The notes: generated by a model not told the origin, from the sequence alone. 64,000 bases of DNA from Paenibacillus rubinfantis (GCF_001486505.1 NZ_LN909065.1:930001-994000), one strand, 5' to 3'. Counted from the first letter of the stretch, positions 1 to 8,690 are shown. A program made the numbers and translations.

Positions 1-601
1 GGGAAAACGCCGAATTTCCCAAGAAATGCAATTCCCGATGTCCCAGGCCGATCAAATGATTGGTCAGGCGGGCCATGCCGTCCACGTTATTCGCGAAGAT
101 CGTGTCGCTAGGAATGAGCGGGTCCTCATGATCGACCAGCACGATCGGCAGTCCGATCCGGTGTACTTCCAGCAGGAATGGGGTGGCGATCTGCCCCACC
201 CCAATCATTCCCAGAATCCCGTCCGGATTCAGGATGTTCATAAAGTTGTCTCCCCGGGGCTCGGACACGATAATCATCCCCAAACCCTGCGCTTCGAGCT
301 CCCGGGAGATGCCCTCCAGCAGCCTGCCCCAATACAGCGATTCCTTGTTCTGAAACCGGATATTGGGCATCAGCACCAACACCGACTGCTTCCCGGCCGG
401 CGCTGGCAAAGCGGTTCCCGAAGGGATGACGTTCTTGACGTAGCCGTTCTTCTGATTAAAATACCCAAGCTGGGAGGCAGCTTGAATGACCCGCTCCCGG
501 GTCTGCTCGTTCACCCCTCCCTTACCGGATAACGCTTTGGATACGACGAATTTCGAAACGCCCAAATGATCGGCGATTTGCTGCATCGTGATTTTCTTCA
601 A
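1..601 (-). CDS. LacI-family transcriptional regulator, partial (C-terminal part beyond window)
   Basis: Translation from a TTG at 601, preceded by GGAGG nine bases upstream, begins with a typical LacI helix-turn-helix (ITMQQIADHLGVSKFVVSKA) followed by a periplasmic-binding-like ligand domain (QSVLVLMPNIRF, then LPIVLVDHEDPL). About 200 residues are visible; the family is usually 330-350 residues, so the 3' part lies outside the window. LacI proteins bind operators as dimers and release them when a sugar or nucleoside binds. In Bacillus the gene after yqxA is lepA, so this regulator marks a departure from that order. The ligand cannot be inferred. Confidence 0.88.
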   Translation of the reverse strand, partial: MKKITMQQIADHLGVSKFVVSKALSGKGGVNEQTRERVIQAASQLGYFNQKNGYVKNVIPSGTALPAPAGKQSVLVLMPNIRFQNKESLYWGRLLEGISRELEAQGLGMIIVSEPRGDNFMNILNPDGILGMIGVGQIATPFLLEVHRIGLPIVLVDHEDPLIPSDTIFANNVDGMARLTNHLIGLGHRELHFLGNSAFS

Positions 602-615
602 GGAATCTAACCTCC

Positions 616-695
616 GAAATAACGGATACCGAACGGATTCATAACAAGATAACAACAGTATAACAAATCCGCTATTCGTTATAAACCGTTATTTC
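616..695. promoter_or_regulatory. Inverted repeats flanking the promoter region of the LacI gene (candidate operator pair)
   Basis: GAAATAACGG at 616-625 and its exact reverse complement CCGTTATTTC at 686-695 bracket the start region of the LacI gene. Additional CGTTAT half sites lie between them (678-683 region). A minus-strand promoter with TTGTTA and TATGAA 17 bases apart is possible but weak. Autoregulation by DNA looping is an inference. Confidence 0.35.
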
Positions 696-1245
696 ATTCG
701 CCGGGACCAAACCAGGAGGCAACCCAATGAATGCTTTTCTGCGACGCCTGCTGCAGCAGATGGGCCGCCTTGTCGGCAAATCGATCGATGGCCGGAGGCG
801 AAGGTGGCGGCATCAACAAGTCGGCTGGCGTTTGCATCACCTGGGTGCCCGCCGTCGGGGCGGTTGAACCGTCGTTTGCCGTTGTGTTTGGCGCAGCTGT
901 CCCGGCTGGGTTGGAGCCGTAACCGGGAGTGAGACCGTACCCATCTGTCGTCCCCTGCGGCACGACGTTGCCTTGGTTCGTTGACCAGACGGGGGTGGAG
1001 CCGGCAATCCAACCGTTACTGTACTGCTGCGGCTGTTGCGGCTGTTGCGGCTGTTGCTGTTGCTGTTGCGGATAGGGATACATCATGGATTGTCCGTTAT
1101 TCCCTACCATCGTCCCTCCGGTTTGAAAGCCGGGACCAAATACCGAAGTTGTTCCGCTTTCGGAGAGCTGCATGCCCAGCGTAACCCCCGCTGCCAGCAT
1201 CAGGCCGTATACCATGGTTTTGCGCAGCATTTTTGCCATGTCCAT
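694..1245 (-). CDS. yqxA: YqxA-like small membrane protein with Q/P-rich linker
   Basis: The 183-residue product has one N-terminal membrane segment (about residues 10-28, YGLMLAAGVTLGM), a Gln/Pro-rich stretch around residues 57-76, a Gly/Thr/Asn-rich middle and an amphipathic C-terminus (FADKAAHLLQQASQK). Position directly downstream of spoIIP matches yqxA of Bacillus (DUF3679 family), whose function is unknown. The assignment rests on synteny plus the N-terminal membrane segment; the long linker is larger than in Bacillus. A second ATG at 1239 follows GGGGG with better spacing. The gene lies 25 bp after spoIIP, so cotranscription is likely. Confidence 0.7.
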   Translation of the reverse strand: MDMAKMLRKTMVYGLMLAAGVTLGMQLSESGTTSVFGPGFQTGGTMVGNNGQSMMYPYPQQQQQQPQQPQQPQQYSNGWIAGSTPVWSTNQGNVVPQGTTDGYGLTPGYGSNPAGTAAPNTTANDGSTAPTAGTQVMQTPADLLMPPPSPPAIDRFADKAAHLLQQASQKSIHWVASWFGPGE

Positions 1246-1270
1246 CCCCCGTTACTTCATTGAATTCAAA

Positions 1271-2722
1271 TCAAGATTTCTTGCTTGTATCCCCGGATTT
1301 CGGTGAGCCGTTGGTTGCACCCTTGCTCGCGTTGCCCGTCTTGGTTGTGCTGCTCGTGCCTTTGCTAGTGCCGCTAGCGCCCTTGCTTGTACTGCTCGTG
1401 CCTTTGGTTGTGCTGTTCACACCGCCATTCGCGATGCCGTTTGTACTGCTCTTCGTCAGCTTGCCCGCTTTCTCCGCATCCTGGCTTTCCCAATACAGAT
1501 CGGCCAGGATCCCGGCCAACACCTTCGCGGTGCGCTCCAGCTCCTCTGCACTGTTGTCGATACCGCCGATTTCGATCAGGACGCTGTTCGGTGACAAGGA
1601 CTGGTTGTATTCCCCGTTCCCTTGGGAAGACGTCTTGCCCCAGATCCCTCTGGAAATCCCGGGATAAGCCTTCTCCAGCCGATCATGGATCGAGCTGGCG
1701 AATCTCTCATTTTCGCGCCAATTCTCGTTGCCGTGCCCGATAATGAAATACACCTGGGCGTAATTCACGCCGTCGATGGTGGTGGTCGTTTTATCGTGGC
1801 GCTGCGAGTCGCGGTGAATATCGATAAAATATTGCAGCTTGCCATTTTCGGCCATCGCTTGCTTTACGGTCTCTCGTGAATATTTATATGAGTAGTTATA
1901 GTTGTAATTGCTCACCTTGGCCGCATAATTTTCAAACGAGTGCAGGGCGGCGACCCCTTTACGTTCCAGCTCTTTCGCCAATGCCTCGCCAACCAGGCCT
2001 ACGTTCTTCTTGTCTTCCGCCGAGCTTGGATTATCGACATTGGTGCCCAGCACCGGATTATAGGATTCTTGCGGATGCGAATGATAGATCATCACGATGT
2101 TTTTGTTGCCTGGCTTAATGGAGGATTCCCCTGGGTCTCCGGACGAGCCGTCCGTCTTCCCGGGCTCCTGCGCCGGAGGCTGCGCTCCGCCCGGATCCCC
2201 GCCTGCTCCAGGGTCCACGCCTTCACCGCCCTCATCAGCATCCGGCTCGGGGTGATCCGGTGCGCTGCCGTCCGCTCCCGCACCCGGACGATAGTCCTCG
2301 GGGGCTTGGGCGATGCCGTTGCCGGAGCCGGTGCGCAGCAGGATCGGGCTGTTGGCGCCTAGACCCGGAACTTCGCGGGCTACCAGGCTTTTCGGATCGG
2401 ACGGATTCACGTCCGTCAACAGTTGAAAGACGAAGTTCGTCATCTGTCGCCCCGAAATGGCCGGCGTCTGCTTCTCGCTAGCCACATGCGGCAGCTCCAT
2501 GCCCACCATATCCATAAAGAATCCGCTCGACAGCGAGGCTGCCAGCCCCTTCATCGAAGAGACCGGGGAAGTATTTAAGCTTTTCTCGGCGATGCCCAGC
2601 ACCCCCAGCATGATGAAAAAGATCACCGACATGACCGACAACAGCAGAAATGTGCGTCCCAGCGCCAACACGTGAAGCAGATTCCGTCTCATTTTTCCTA
2701 GATTCCAAGCCTTGAATTTCAT
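1271..2722 (-). CDS. spoIIP: Stage II sporulation protein P (peptidoglycan amidase/endopeptidase)
   Basis: SpoIIP acts with SpoIID and SpoIIM at the engulfment septum, degrading peptidoglycan so the mother-cell membrane can migrate around the forespore. The protein has an N-terminal membrane anchor (FLLLSVMSVIFFIMLGVLGI), an acidic Gly/Pro linker and the SpoIIP catalytic domain with IYHSHPQESY, YFIDIHRDS and LIEIGGIDNSAEE. The tail of about 60 residues is a Ser/Thr/Lys/Gly low-complexity sequence with repeated TSSTSKG-like units, longer than in Bacillus SpoIIP. Start chosen at 2722 because GGAGG lies eight bases upstream; an in-frame ATG at 2728 is the alternative. Expected control is sigma-E, not verified here. 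Confidence 0.95.
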   Translation of the reverse strand: MKFKAWNLGKMRRNLLHVLALGRTFLLLSVMSVIFFIMLGVLGIAEKSLNTSPVSSMKGLAASLSSGFFMDMVGMELPHVASEKQTPAISGRQMTNFVFQLLTDVNPSDPKSLVAREVPGLGANSPILLRTGSGNGIAQAPEDYRPGAGADGSAPDHPEPDADEGGEGVDPGAGGDPGGAQPPAQEPGKTDGSSGDPGESSIKPGNKNIVMIYHSHPQESYNPVLGTNVDNPSSAEDKKNVGLVGEALAKELERKGVAALHSFENYAAKVSNYNYNYSYKYSRETVKQAMAENGKLQYFIDIHRDSQRHDKTTTTIDGVNYAQVYFIIGHGNENWRENERFASSIHDRLEKAYPGISRGIWGKTSSQGNGEYNQSLSPNSVLIEIGGIDNSAEELERTAKVLAGILADLYWESQDAEKAGKLTKSSTNGIANGGVNSTTKGTSSTSKGASGTSKGTSSTTKTGNASKGATNGSPKSGDTSKKS

Positions 2723-2804
2723 ATGCATGTCCTCCTCCAGCCGCTTTCAAACTATATTCCAAATCTATGAACCTAGTTCACGGGCTAGAACCTCGAATTC
2801 TCAC

Positions 2805-2837
2805 AAAAAAAAGAAATCCGCTAGATTCGCGGATTTC
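2805..2837 (-). terminator. Intrinsic terminator of gpr
   Basis: A perfect 9-bp stem (GAAATCCGC at 2813-2821 with GCGGATTTC at 2829-2837) is followed on the minus strand by an eight-base T tract. It lies between gpr and spoIIP, suggesting separate transcription of the two genes. Confidence 0.9.
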
Positions 2838-2878
2838 CTGGAGATTCGGGAGAAGGAACGGGATGCGGTGATACGGTG

Positions 2879-3892
2879 TTAATGCGTGTAGGACGCCACG
2901 TTATCCGGCGTTACCGCCTCGTGCAGCGAGATATTTAAGCCGCTGGCGATCACGTTGGCCACGTCTTCAATAAATTCGTCGATTTCCTTCGGCGTGACGA
3001 TCAGATCATGACCCAGCGGTTCGAGGACCTCTTTAACGAGGCCCAGCCGCTCACTTTCGCTCAGGTCGTTCAGCATGCCCATGATCTGTTGAGTGGGGGC
3101 GTTGTCGTCGTCGCTCTCCTGATTGAAATGGCTTTTCATCAAATCAAATACATTATTCACGATCGTGGATGCATAGCACACCGTAGGGACGCCTATGGCG
3201 ATACAAGGCACGCCCAAAATTTCCTTGGTCAGCCCTCGGCGCTTATTGCCAATCCCTGAGCCGGGATGGATGCCGATGTCTGCGATCTGGATCGTCGTAT
3301 TCACCCGCTCCAACGAGCGCGAGGCCAACGCATCGATGGCGATGATCAGATCCGGCCGCGTGCGCTCCACGATCCCCTGTACCACCTCGCTGGATTCGAT
3401 GCCGGTGATCCCCAGCACCCCGGGGGCAATCGCACTGACCTCGCGATAACCCGGGGCCACCTGGTCCGGCGTTAGCTCGAAGTAATGGCGCGTGACCATC
3501 ACATTTTCCACCACCAGCGGTCCTAGCGCATCCGGCGTAACGTTCCAGTTGCCCAGGCCGACGATCAACGTCTTCGCCCCCGGTCCGATGCCGATTTTAT
3601 TTAAAAATGCGGTAAACTCTTTGGCGAACGCGGCGGCAACCTTCTCCTGCAGCTCGGTATCCTGGTTCCGGAGACCGGGAACCTCCAGCGTCACATAATG
3701 CCCCTGGATCCGTCCGATTTGACGCGAAGCCGCCTCATTGGTGACATCCAGCCGGGTGACTTTGATCCCGTCTTGCTCCTCGACCTGCTCATTGAGTCCG
3801 GGAACCGGGCCGCCATGGGCCGTTTCCGCGATTTCCTTCGATTCCACGGCCAAGTCGGTGCGTACGGAATATTCCCGCAAGTCCAAATTCAT
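2879..3892 (-). CDS. gpr: Germination protease GPR (small acid-soluble spore protein protease)
   Basis: GPR is the aspartic-type A25 peptidase that degrades SASP during germination to release amino acids. The 337-residue length is slightly below the usual 370. The N-terminus has the conserved LREYSVRTDLAVE propeptide/processing segment; the core carries LIVGLGNWNVTPDALGP, DLIIAIDALASRS and GSGIGNKR, all highly typical. Start at 3892 is set by GGAGG nine bases upstream. It is followed by its own terminator and then spoIIP, the Bacillus order. The product is made as an inactive zymogen in the forespore. Confidence 0.97.
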   Translation of the reverse strand: MNLDLREYSVRTDLAVESKEIAETAHGGPVPGLNEQVEEQDGIKVTRLDVTNEAASRQIGRIQGHYVTLEVPGLRNQDTELQEKVAAAFAKEFTAFLNKIGIGPGAKTLIVGLGNWNVTPDALGPLVVENVMVTRHYFELTPDQVAPGYREVSAIAPGVLGITGIESSEVVQGIVERTRPDLIIAIDALASRSLERVNTTIQIADIGIHPGSGIGNKRRGLTKEILGVPCIAIGVPTVCYASTIVNNVFDLMKSHFNQESDDDNAPTQQIMGMLNDLSESERLGLVKEVLEPLGHDLIVTPKEIDEFIEDVANVIASGLNISLHEAVTPDNVASYTH

Positions 3893-3924
3893 GCCATATG
3901 ACCTCCATTTCCTCTGATTGCCTT

Positions 3925-3954
3925 TATTGTGCGGGAGAGGGAATGCGTTTATGC
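3925..3954 (-). promoter_or_regulatory. Candidate forespore (sigma-G type) promoter of gpr
   Basis: On the minus strand GCATA (3954-3950) and CACAATA (3931-3925) are separated by 18 bases, approximating the sigma-G/sigma-F pattern, about 35 bp before the gpr start. Pattern match only. Confidence 0.4.
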
Positions 3955-4015
3955 ATGCCTTCGTTTCAGGCTGGAAAACTTGCGCGAAATCGAGAGATTC
4001 GGTATGATGAATTTA

Positions 4016-4044
4016 TTGCTTTTTGCTATCTTGCGTGATAAAAT
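4016..4044 (+). promoter_or_regulatory. Candidate vegetative promoter of rpsT
   Basis: TTGCTT at 4016 and TAAAAT at 4039 are separated by 17 bases, about 55 bp upstream of the rpsT start. Confidence 0.55.
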
Positions 4045-4098
4045 ATTTTAAGTTGTGAATCATCTGGGTTGATATATGCTTTACAGGAGGTGAATGCA

Positions 4099-4368
4099 AT
4101 GCCTAACATTAAATCCGCAATCAAACGCGTAAAGACGAGCGACAAACGCCGCGCGCTGAACGCTTCGCAAAAATCCGCCCTGCGTACGGCTGTGAAAACT
4201 GCCGACACCGCTTTGGCGAACAACGAAGTTGATGCAGCTAAAGCTGCTTTCGTGGCTGCAACGAAAAAATTGGACAAAGCCGTTACCAAAGGTTTGATCC
4301 ACAAAAATGCAGCTGCCCGTAAGAAATCCCGCTTGGCTAAAAAATTGAACGAACTTACTAAAGCGTAA
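4099..4368 (+). CDS. rpsT: 30S ribosomal protein S20
   Basis: The 89-residue Lys/Ala-rich helical protein begins [18 protein letters not shown] and contains [20 protein letters not shown], hallmark S20 motifs. S20 binds 16S rRNA near helix 44 and the 5' domain and is needed for 30S assembly. The ATG at 4099 is preceded by AGGAGG; an in-frame upstream ATG at 4069 has no ribosome binding site and would add ten atypical residues. It is a single-gene plus-strand unit between gpr and holA, as in Bacillus, and ends at a strong terminator. Confidence 0.98.
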   Translation: MPNIKSAIKRVKTSDKRRALNASQKSALRTAVKTADTALANNEVDAAKAAFVAATKKLDKAVTKGLIHKNAAARKKSRLAKKLNELTKA

Positions 4369-4408
4369 GCTTCGTTAATAATAATGAAGTTTTTCTTCAA
4401 CTAAGCTC

Positions 4409-4444
4409 AAAAAGACCTGGACGATTTATCGTTCAGGTCTTTTT
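4409..4444. terminator. Bidirectional terminator between rpsT and holA
   Basis: AAAAAGACCTG and CAGGTCTTTTT form the outer stem with an inner ACGAT/ATCGT stem, giving A and T tracts on both sides; it serves the convergent rpsT and holA. Confidence 0.93.
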
Positions 4445-4485
4445 GGTTGTGGGGCCGGTTGGGCGTTGCCGCTTAGCCGCTTAGG

Positions 4486-5508
4486 CTAGGCCCCCAGTTT
4501 TAGCAGAAACAGCTCCAGCCCCAAGATTTTATCGATCTTCCCGCTTTTCATGCGGTAATCCAGCTCGGCCAGTTCGGACAAAATGGCCTTCAGTCGGCCC
4601 GCCTCAAACTTACGAGCTTGGTCGCCGGCTAGCTTCACGACGTACGGGTGCAAGCTCAGTTGCGAAGCGATCTGCTGCTGCGAGTAGCTCTGGCGTCCAA
4701 GCTCCTTCACCTGCAGCATGATCCGGAACTGGCGGGCGATCAGCGCCGCGATCTTGATCGGCTCCTCGCGTTGCTTCAACAGCTCGTAGAAAATGCCAAG
4801 CGCCTGCTCCAGCCGAATCGCGGCGATATGCTCCACCATCACGAACACGTTTTGCTCTGTGGTGCGGGCTACCAGTTGCTCGACCGCCGAGGTATCGATC
4901 ATACCGCCGGCTCCGGCGTACAAGCAAAGCTTGTCCACTTCCGCAGCCAACGAAGCCATCTGTACGCCGCTCGCCGCAATCAACGCCTCCGCGGCGTCAC
5001 GCCCGATGCGGCAGCCGCGTTTCTCCACCTCTTGCACGACCCACTGCACCAGCTCCCCGCCGCCCAGCGGCATAAAGGACAACACCGTACCAGCGGCTTT
5101 GATCGCTTTGACGACCTTTTTCCGCTCGTCCAGCTTCTCGCCGTTCGCGACAAACACAATCACACTATGCTCCGCCGGATTACCGATGTACGCCAGCAGC
5201 GCCTCCACCTTATGCTCGATCTTGCCGCCTTCCTTGCCGCCGGCGACAAGCAGGGCGGAATCGCGTACCACGATCAGCTTCCGCTCCACGAGGAATGGCA
5301 TCGTCTCCGCCTCCTCAACCACCACCTCAATTGGCGTCTCCGCCAAATCAAAGGTCGCAAGAGCAAAATCCTTTTGATCCTTGTCCACCAGCCGTTCCTG
5401 AAGCAGGCCTACGAACTCCTGAATCTGATACTTCTCCGTGCCGTAACAAACGTATAACGGGGAGATCCGCCCCTGTTTAATGTCTTTAATCGCTTGCTTT
5501 GCGTCCAT
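4486..5508 (-). CDS. holA: DNA polymerase III subunit delta
   Basis: HolA (YqeN in Bacillus) is the clamp-loader subunit that opens the beta sliding clamp. The 340-residue product has an N-terminal AAA-like domain (ISPLYVCYGTEKYQIQEF), a mid region with SFMPLGGGELVQWV and a C-terminal helical collar domain (YRMKSGKIDKILGLELFLLKL). Start at 5508 aligns with the family N-terminus and has AGGA nine bases upstream; an ATG at 5532 with GGAGAG is possible. In Bacillus comEC lies directly upstream; here about 10 kb separates them. Confidence 0.95.
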   Translation of the reverse strand: MDAKQAIKDIKQGRISPLYVCYGTEKYQIQEFVGLLQERLVDKDQKDFALATFDLAETPIEVVVEEAETMPFLVERKLIVVRDSALLVAGGKEGGKIEHKVEALLAYIGNPAEHSVIVFVANGEKLDERKKVVKAIKAAGTVLSFMPLGGGELVQWVVQEVEKRGCRIGRDAAEALIAASGVQMASLAAEVDKLCLYAGAGGMIDTSAVEQLVARTTEQNVFVMVEHIAAIRLEQALGIFYELLKQREEPIKIAALIARQFRIMLQVKELGRQSYSQQQIASQLSLHPYVVKLAGDQARKFEAGRLKAILSELAELDYRMKSGKIDKILGLELFLLKLGA

Positions 5509-5732
5509 CTGTGATCTTCCTTCCGTCTTCATTGCCTCTCTCCATCATACTTAAATTTCGCTCATTCGTCCAAACCCGGTTTATTGTGGTTCAGTCGAAA
5601 TCCCGTAAAGTAACTTGAGGTCTCAGTAGGGGGCGTGTACGGATGTTTGTGCGACGGGGATACAGTGGGGGGGGCGGATGCTGTGCGGCGGATATGTGGT
5701 GGGGGGCGGATGCTGTGTGCCCTAAGGTAACG

Positions 5733-6360
5733 TAACGGACCGTACAGCCCTTATTTGCACATTTCCCAGCTATTTCCCGCTGTAACGGACACCAGAGACC
5801 TTATTAGGCGCTTCCGACACCCTTTGAGCTGGATTTGGCCAGAATAAGGTCTCCTCGGTCCGTAAGAATCGGATGAACATTCGAGACGTGTAAATAACGG
5901 CTCTGGAGTCCGTTAGCTTGCGGGGACACTAGGTAAAGTTCCCCTGAAGTAACGTAACGGACCGTACAGCCCTTATTTGCACATTTCCCGGCTATTTCCC
6001 GCTGTAACAGACACCAGAGACCTTATTAGGCGCTTCCGGCACCCATTGAGCTGGATTTGTCCAAAATAAGGTCTCCTCGGTCCGTTAGAATCGGATGAAC
6101 ATTCGAGACGTGTAAATAACGGCTCTGGAGTCCGTTAGCTGCGGGGTTACTAGGTAAAGTTCCCCTAAGGTATCGTAACGGACCGTACAGCCCTTATTTG
6201 CACATTTCCCGGATATTTCCCGCTGTAACGGACACCAGAGACCTTATTAGGCGCTTCCAACACCCTTTGAGCTGGATTTGTCCAAAATAAGGTCTCCTCG
6301 GTCCGTTAGAATCGGATGAGCATTCGAGACGTGTAAATAACGGCTCTGGAGTCCGTTAGC
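5733..6360. repeat. Three tandem copies of a 185-bp nested-palindromic intergenic repeat
   Basis: Copies lie at 5733-5917, 5955-6139 and 6176-6360, each exactly 185 bp, with 36-37 bp spacers, so the period is about 222 bp. Each module holds four related 23-nt units beginning or ending with TAACGGAC: two forward (5733-5755, 5783-5805) then two reverse-complement (5843-5865, 5893-5915). Like-oriented units are 50 bp apart. A fourth full copy is at 35190-35374. The 5533-6898 stretch contains no credible gene; besides these repeats it shows a short G-rich direct repeat (GGGGGGCGGATGCTGTG) near 5670-5720. Confidence 0.93.
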
Positions 6361-6379
6361 CTGCGGGGATGCCAGGAAT

Positions 6380-6668
6380 GTGAGCAGCGCAAGGCCCGGC
6401 CGAATTCAAGGTTCGACGTCGAGAAGCCACCATTGACTATGCTGCTTCGTGATCCCAAACCGACCTTTTAAACAACCGCCTCCAATAAAGGTTTAAAAAG
6501 TCGGGTTGAGAGCACCAAGAAGGTTGGATGAAGCTTAGGGACTGAGTAGCGGAGCGTAGCCGGAGGCTACGTGAGCAACGCAAGGCCCGGCTGAATTCAA
6601 GATTCGACGTCGATTCCACTTCCCCGAGAGCGCTTCGTGATCGCAAACCGAATTTTTAAACAACCGCT
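6380..6668. repeat. Pair of about 100-bp direct repeats
   Basis: The segments 6380-6479 and 6571-6668 start GTGAGC(A/G)(A/G)CGCAAGG and end AAACAACCGC, and share most of their length, including GAATTCAAG and TTCGACGTCGA. Between them an inverted pair (GACCTTTTAAAC near 6462 and GTTTAAAAAGTC near 6490) could form a hairpin. No reading frame is credible. Origin and function are unknown. Confidence 0.85.
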
Positions 6669-6677
6669 ATAAATGCA

Positions 6678-6772
6678 ACAGAGGGACCTCTGCCTCTTGG
6701 CGAAAGATCCCTCTGTCCCGGAACATCTATATAAACGCGGGCCGAAAAGCTCTAGAAACTCTCCCGCCCGCG
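6678..6772 (-). terminator. Two hairpins downstream of the anti-sigma gene, candidate transcript end
   Basis: ACAGAGGGA/TCCCTCTGT (6678-6686, 6708-6716) and CGCGGGC/GCCCGCG (6736-6742, 6766-6772) are perfect inverted repeats. Neither has a good T tract on the minus strand, so termination function is uncertain. Confidence 0.4.
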
Positions 6773-6898
6773 GTCATACGACGATCAGGGGTCCAAACCG
6801 CTATCTCTACTATACATATAACCTATTCCATATCTCCTGAAAAGGTGCCTGCTGCATGTTCAAAAAACCGCCCATTTTTGTCCGCTCGTGGTTCTCTT

Positions 6899-8116
6899 TT
6901 AGGGCTGAGTTCCTTTGGCAGCATCTGCGGCTGCCTGCTCGGCATTGATCGTACGAACCGCAGGGGTCCCTTCGATATCGATCTCGTACGTAAATACATG
7001 GCCTTCCTCCGACCAAGCACCGTCAACCCAATTGCCGTCGATCGTCTGATCAGCTACCTGCTTCCGATCCGGAGCCTCGAGACTGTACACCAGCAGATGA
7101 CCGTCCTTCAACTCGGCTTCAAATTTCCCGTCCGGCGAAGTCCAGCTGTTAAAGTTCGCAATCCCCATCTTCTGACTCGGATCCTCAAAAGTCAATTGTC
7201 GTTCTATGAGTTCATCCTCAGAACCATCCGGAGCTACCGTATCGGCAAGAGGATCCGACGAATTATCCGCCCCCTGCGATGTCGATCCCTGAGTAGGTGC
7301 GCCACTGTTATTTGCCGATGGCGGCATCGCCGGGTCTCCCATCGGATCGTTCTTCCCGGTCTCCGGCTTGCTTGGCGCTTTGGCATCCACATCCGGCTTC
7401 GTCGCCGGAGCACCGGCGTCTGGGGAGCTCCCAGGAGCGGTCCGATCCTCAAGGCCGCCGGAATCCGAACCTTCGCTTGGAGGGCCTTCTTCTTTAGGCG
7501 CCACACCATCCCGCTCTCCGATTTCAAGGCCACCGGCATTGCTGCCGTCCGAAAACAGCCGGGCGTTTCCCGCTGCATCGCCGGCCGAATCCGCAGCCGA
7601 AGAGTCCTCGCCCACGGAATCCGAAGCCATCGAGTTCATGGCGATTTCGGCATCCGATACGGTGCGTGGTTCATATTGATAAATGAACACGCCTAGAATC
7701 AGAGCCGCGGCAACCCCAAGCGACCCGTACCGGTAAATCCGGCTCCGGCGCACTCCAGGGTCCGCTTCCTGACGTCGCGAGCTGCGTCGGCTAGGCAGCG
7801 CACGGCCTGCTGGACCGGGATCCGCGTCGACATGCACCGCCGTCATCGGCAGGATCGTCTCCTCGGCTGTGCTGCCGCCTTCACGGCGAGCTCGGTCGAT
7901 CTCGTCCAACTGCGGAAGGATCGCGTCCACGAGGCTATAGTTCGGAACCACCTTCGGCAACTCCTCCAATTGCGCGGACAGCTTGTTTAACAGCTCAAAC
8001 GTTTCGGCGCATTCCTCGCAACTGCGAATATGTTCAAAGAGCAGAAAACTTTCCTCTTCGTTTAAGTCATGGTCTAGATAACGATGCATCCATTCCACCG
8101 CCTCCGGGCACTTCAT
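6899..8116 (-). CDS. Zinc-finger anti-sigma factor with large extracytoplasmic domain
   Basis: The 405-residue protein begins with a ZAS/zf-HC2 domain (H-x3-C-x2-C in FEHIRSCEECAETFELL, about residues 28-42) that sequesters an ECF sigma factor. One membrane segment follows at about 128-147 (YGSLGVAAALILGVFIYQY), then a roughly 170-residue Ser/Gly/Asp/Pro-rich linker and a compact C-terminal domain (from about residue 320, SWTSPDGKFEAELKDGHLLV). It overlaps the sigma gene by 4 bp, indicating translational coupling. Release by regulated proteolysis is inferred from the family. The stimulus is unknown. Confidence 0.92.
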   Translation of the reverse strand: MKCPEAVEWMHRYLDHDLNEEESFLLFEHIRSCEECAETFELLNKLSAQLEELPKVVPNYSLVDAILPQLDEIDRARREGGSTAEETILPMTAVHVDADPGPAGRALPSRRSSRRQEADPGVRRSRIYRYGSLGVAAALILGVFIYQYEPRTVSDAEIAMNSMASDSVGEDSSAADSAGDAAGNARLFSDGSNAGGLEIGERDGVAPKEEGPPSEGSDSGGLEDRTAPGSSPDAGAPATKPDVDAKAPSKPETGKNDPMGDPAMPPSANNSGAPTQGSTSQGADNSSDPLADTVAPDGSEDELIERQLTFEDPSQKMGIANFNSWTSPDGKFEAELKDGHLLVYSLEAPDRKQVADQTIDGNWVDGAWSEEGHVFTYEIDIEGTPAVRTINAEQAAADAAKGTQP

Positions 8117-8661
8117 CCTGATACACCACCCTTCTGATAATCTTGGAGTAAATGCTGCAGCTGTTGCCTAGCCCTGAATAAATAGGATTTCACCGTATTC
8201 AGCGGCAAATTCAAGCTGTCAGCAATTTCGTTATACGAAAAATCCTGCAAATACCTCAGCACAACCACCGACCGATGATGTTCCGGCAATTGTTCGATCG
8301 CGCTGCGGATGTCTTCGGCCAAATAGCCCGACATGACTTCCCGTTCAACGCTATCATTCCCCTGAAACACCATTTCGTGCTCCTCGATCGATACGGTTGG
8401 CTTATTCCTACGAAATTTGTCGATACAGATGTTGGTCACGATCCGTTGAACCCAGGTTTTGAACTGTGCTTTTTCCTCATAAGAATTAATTTTGGTATAA
8501 ATGCGAATGAGAGCTTCTTGAGCAGCGTCATGCGCATCCTGCTCATTGTTCAAAATGTAAAAGGCCGTCCGGTACACATGTTGTTCTATTTCTCGCAATA
8601 GGGTGATTAGAGCGTCGCGATCGCCCGTTTGAGCGGCTCTGATGAGTCCCTGCTCTACCAC
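8113..8661 (-). CDS. ECF RNA polymerase sigma factor
   Basis: The 182-residue protein has sigma region 2 (about residues 20-90, DAHDAAQEALIRIYTKI, FKTWVQRIVTNICIDKFRR) and region 4 (about 125-175, LPEHHRSVVVLRYLQDFSYN, then NLPLNTVKSYLFRARQQL). No region 3, so it is a typical ECF factor of the SigW/SigX type; the subgroup is not assigned. It starts at GTG 8661 after GGGGGAG. Cotranscribed with its anti-sigma factor. Likely targets are envelope-stress genes, by family analogy only. Confidence 0.95.
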   Translation of the reverse strand: MVEQGLIRAAQTGDRDALITLLREIEQHVYRTAFYILNNEQDAHDAAQEALIRIYTKINSYEEKAQFKTWVQRIVTNICIDKFRRNKPTVSIEEHEMVFQGNDSVEREVMSGYLAEDIRSAIEQLPEHHRSVVVLRYLQDFSYNEIADSLNLPLNTVKSYLFRARQQLQHLLQDYQKGGVSG

Positions 8662-8690
8662 TAAGGCTCCCCCTTCCTTGCATCCTTACA

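Noticed and set aside
4648..5457. 269-codon plus-strand open frame
   Set aside because: Fully antisense to holA; His/Leu/Arg-biased composition typical of a shadow frame, no ribosome site or recognisable domain.
5733..6360. CRISPR array
   Set aside because: Repeat period is 222 bp with internal palindromes and short spacers; no 25-40 bp repeat/spacer alternation and no cas genes.
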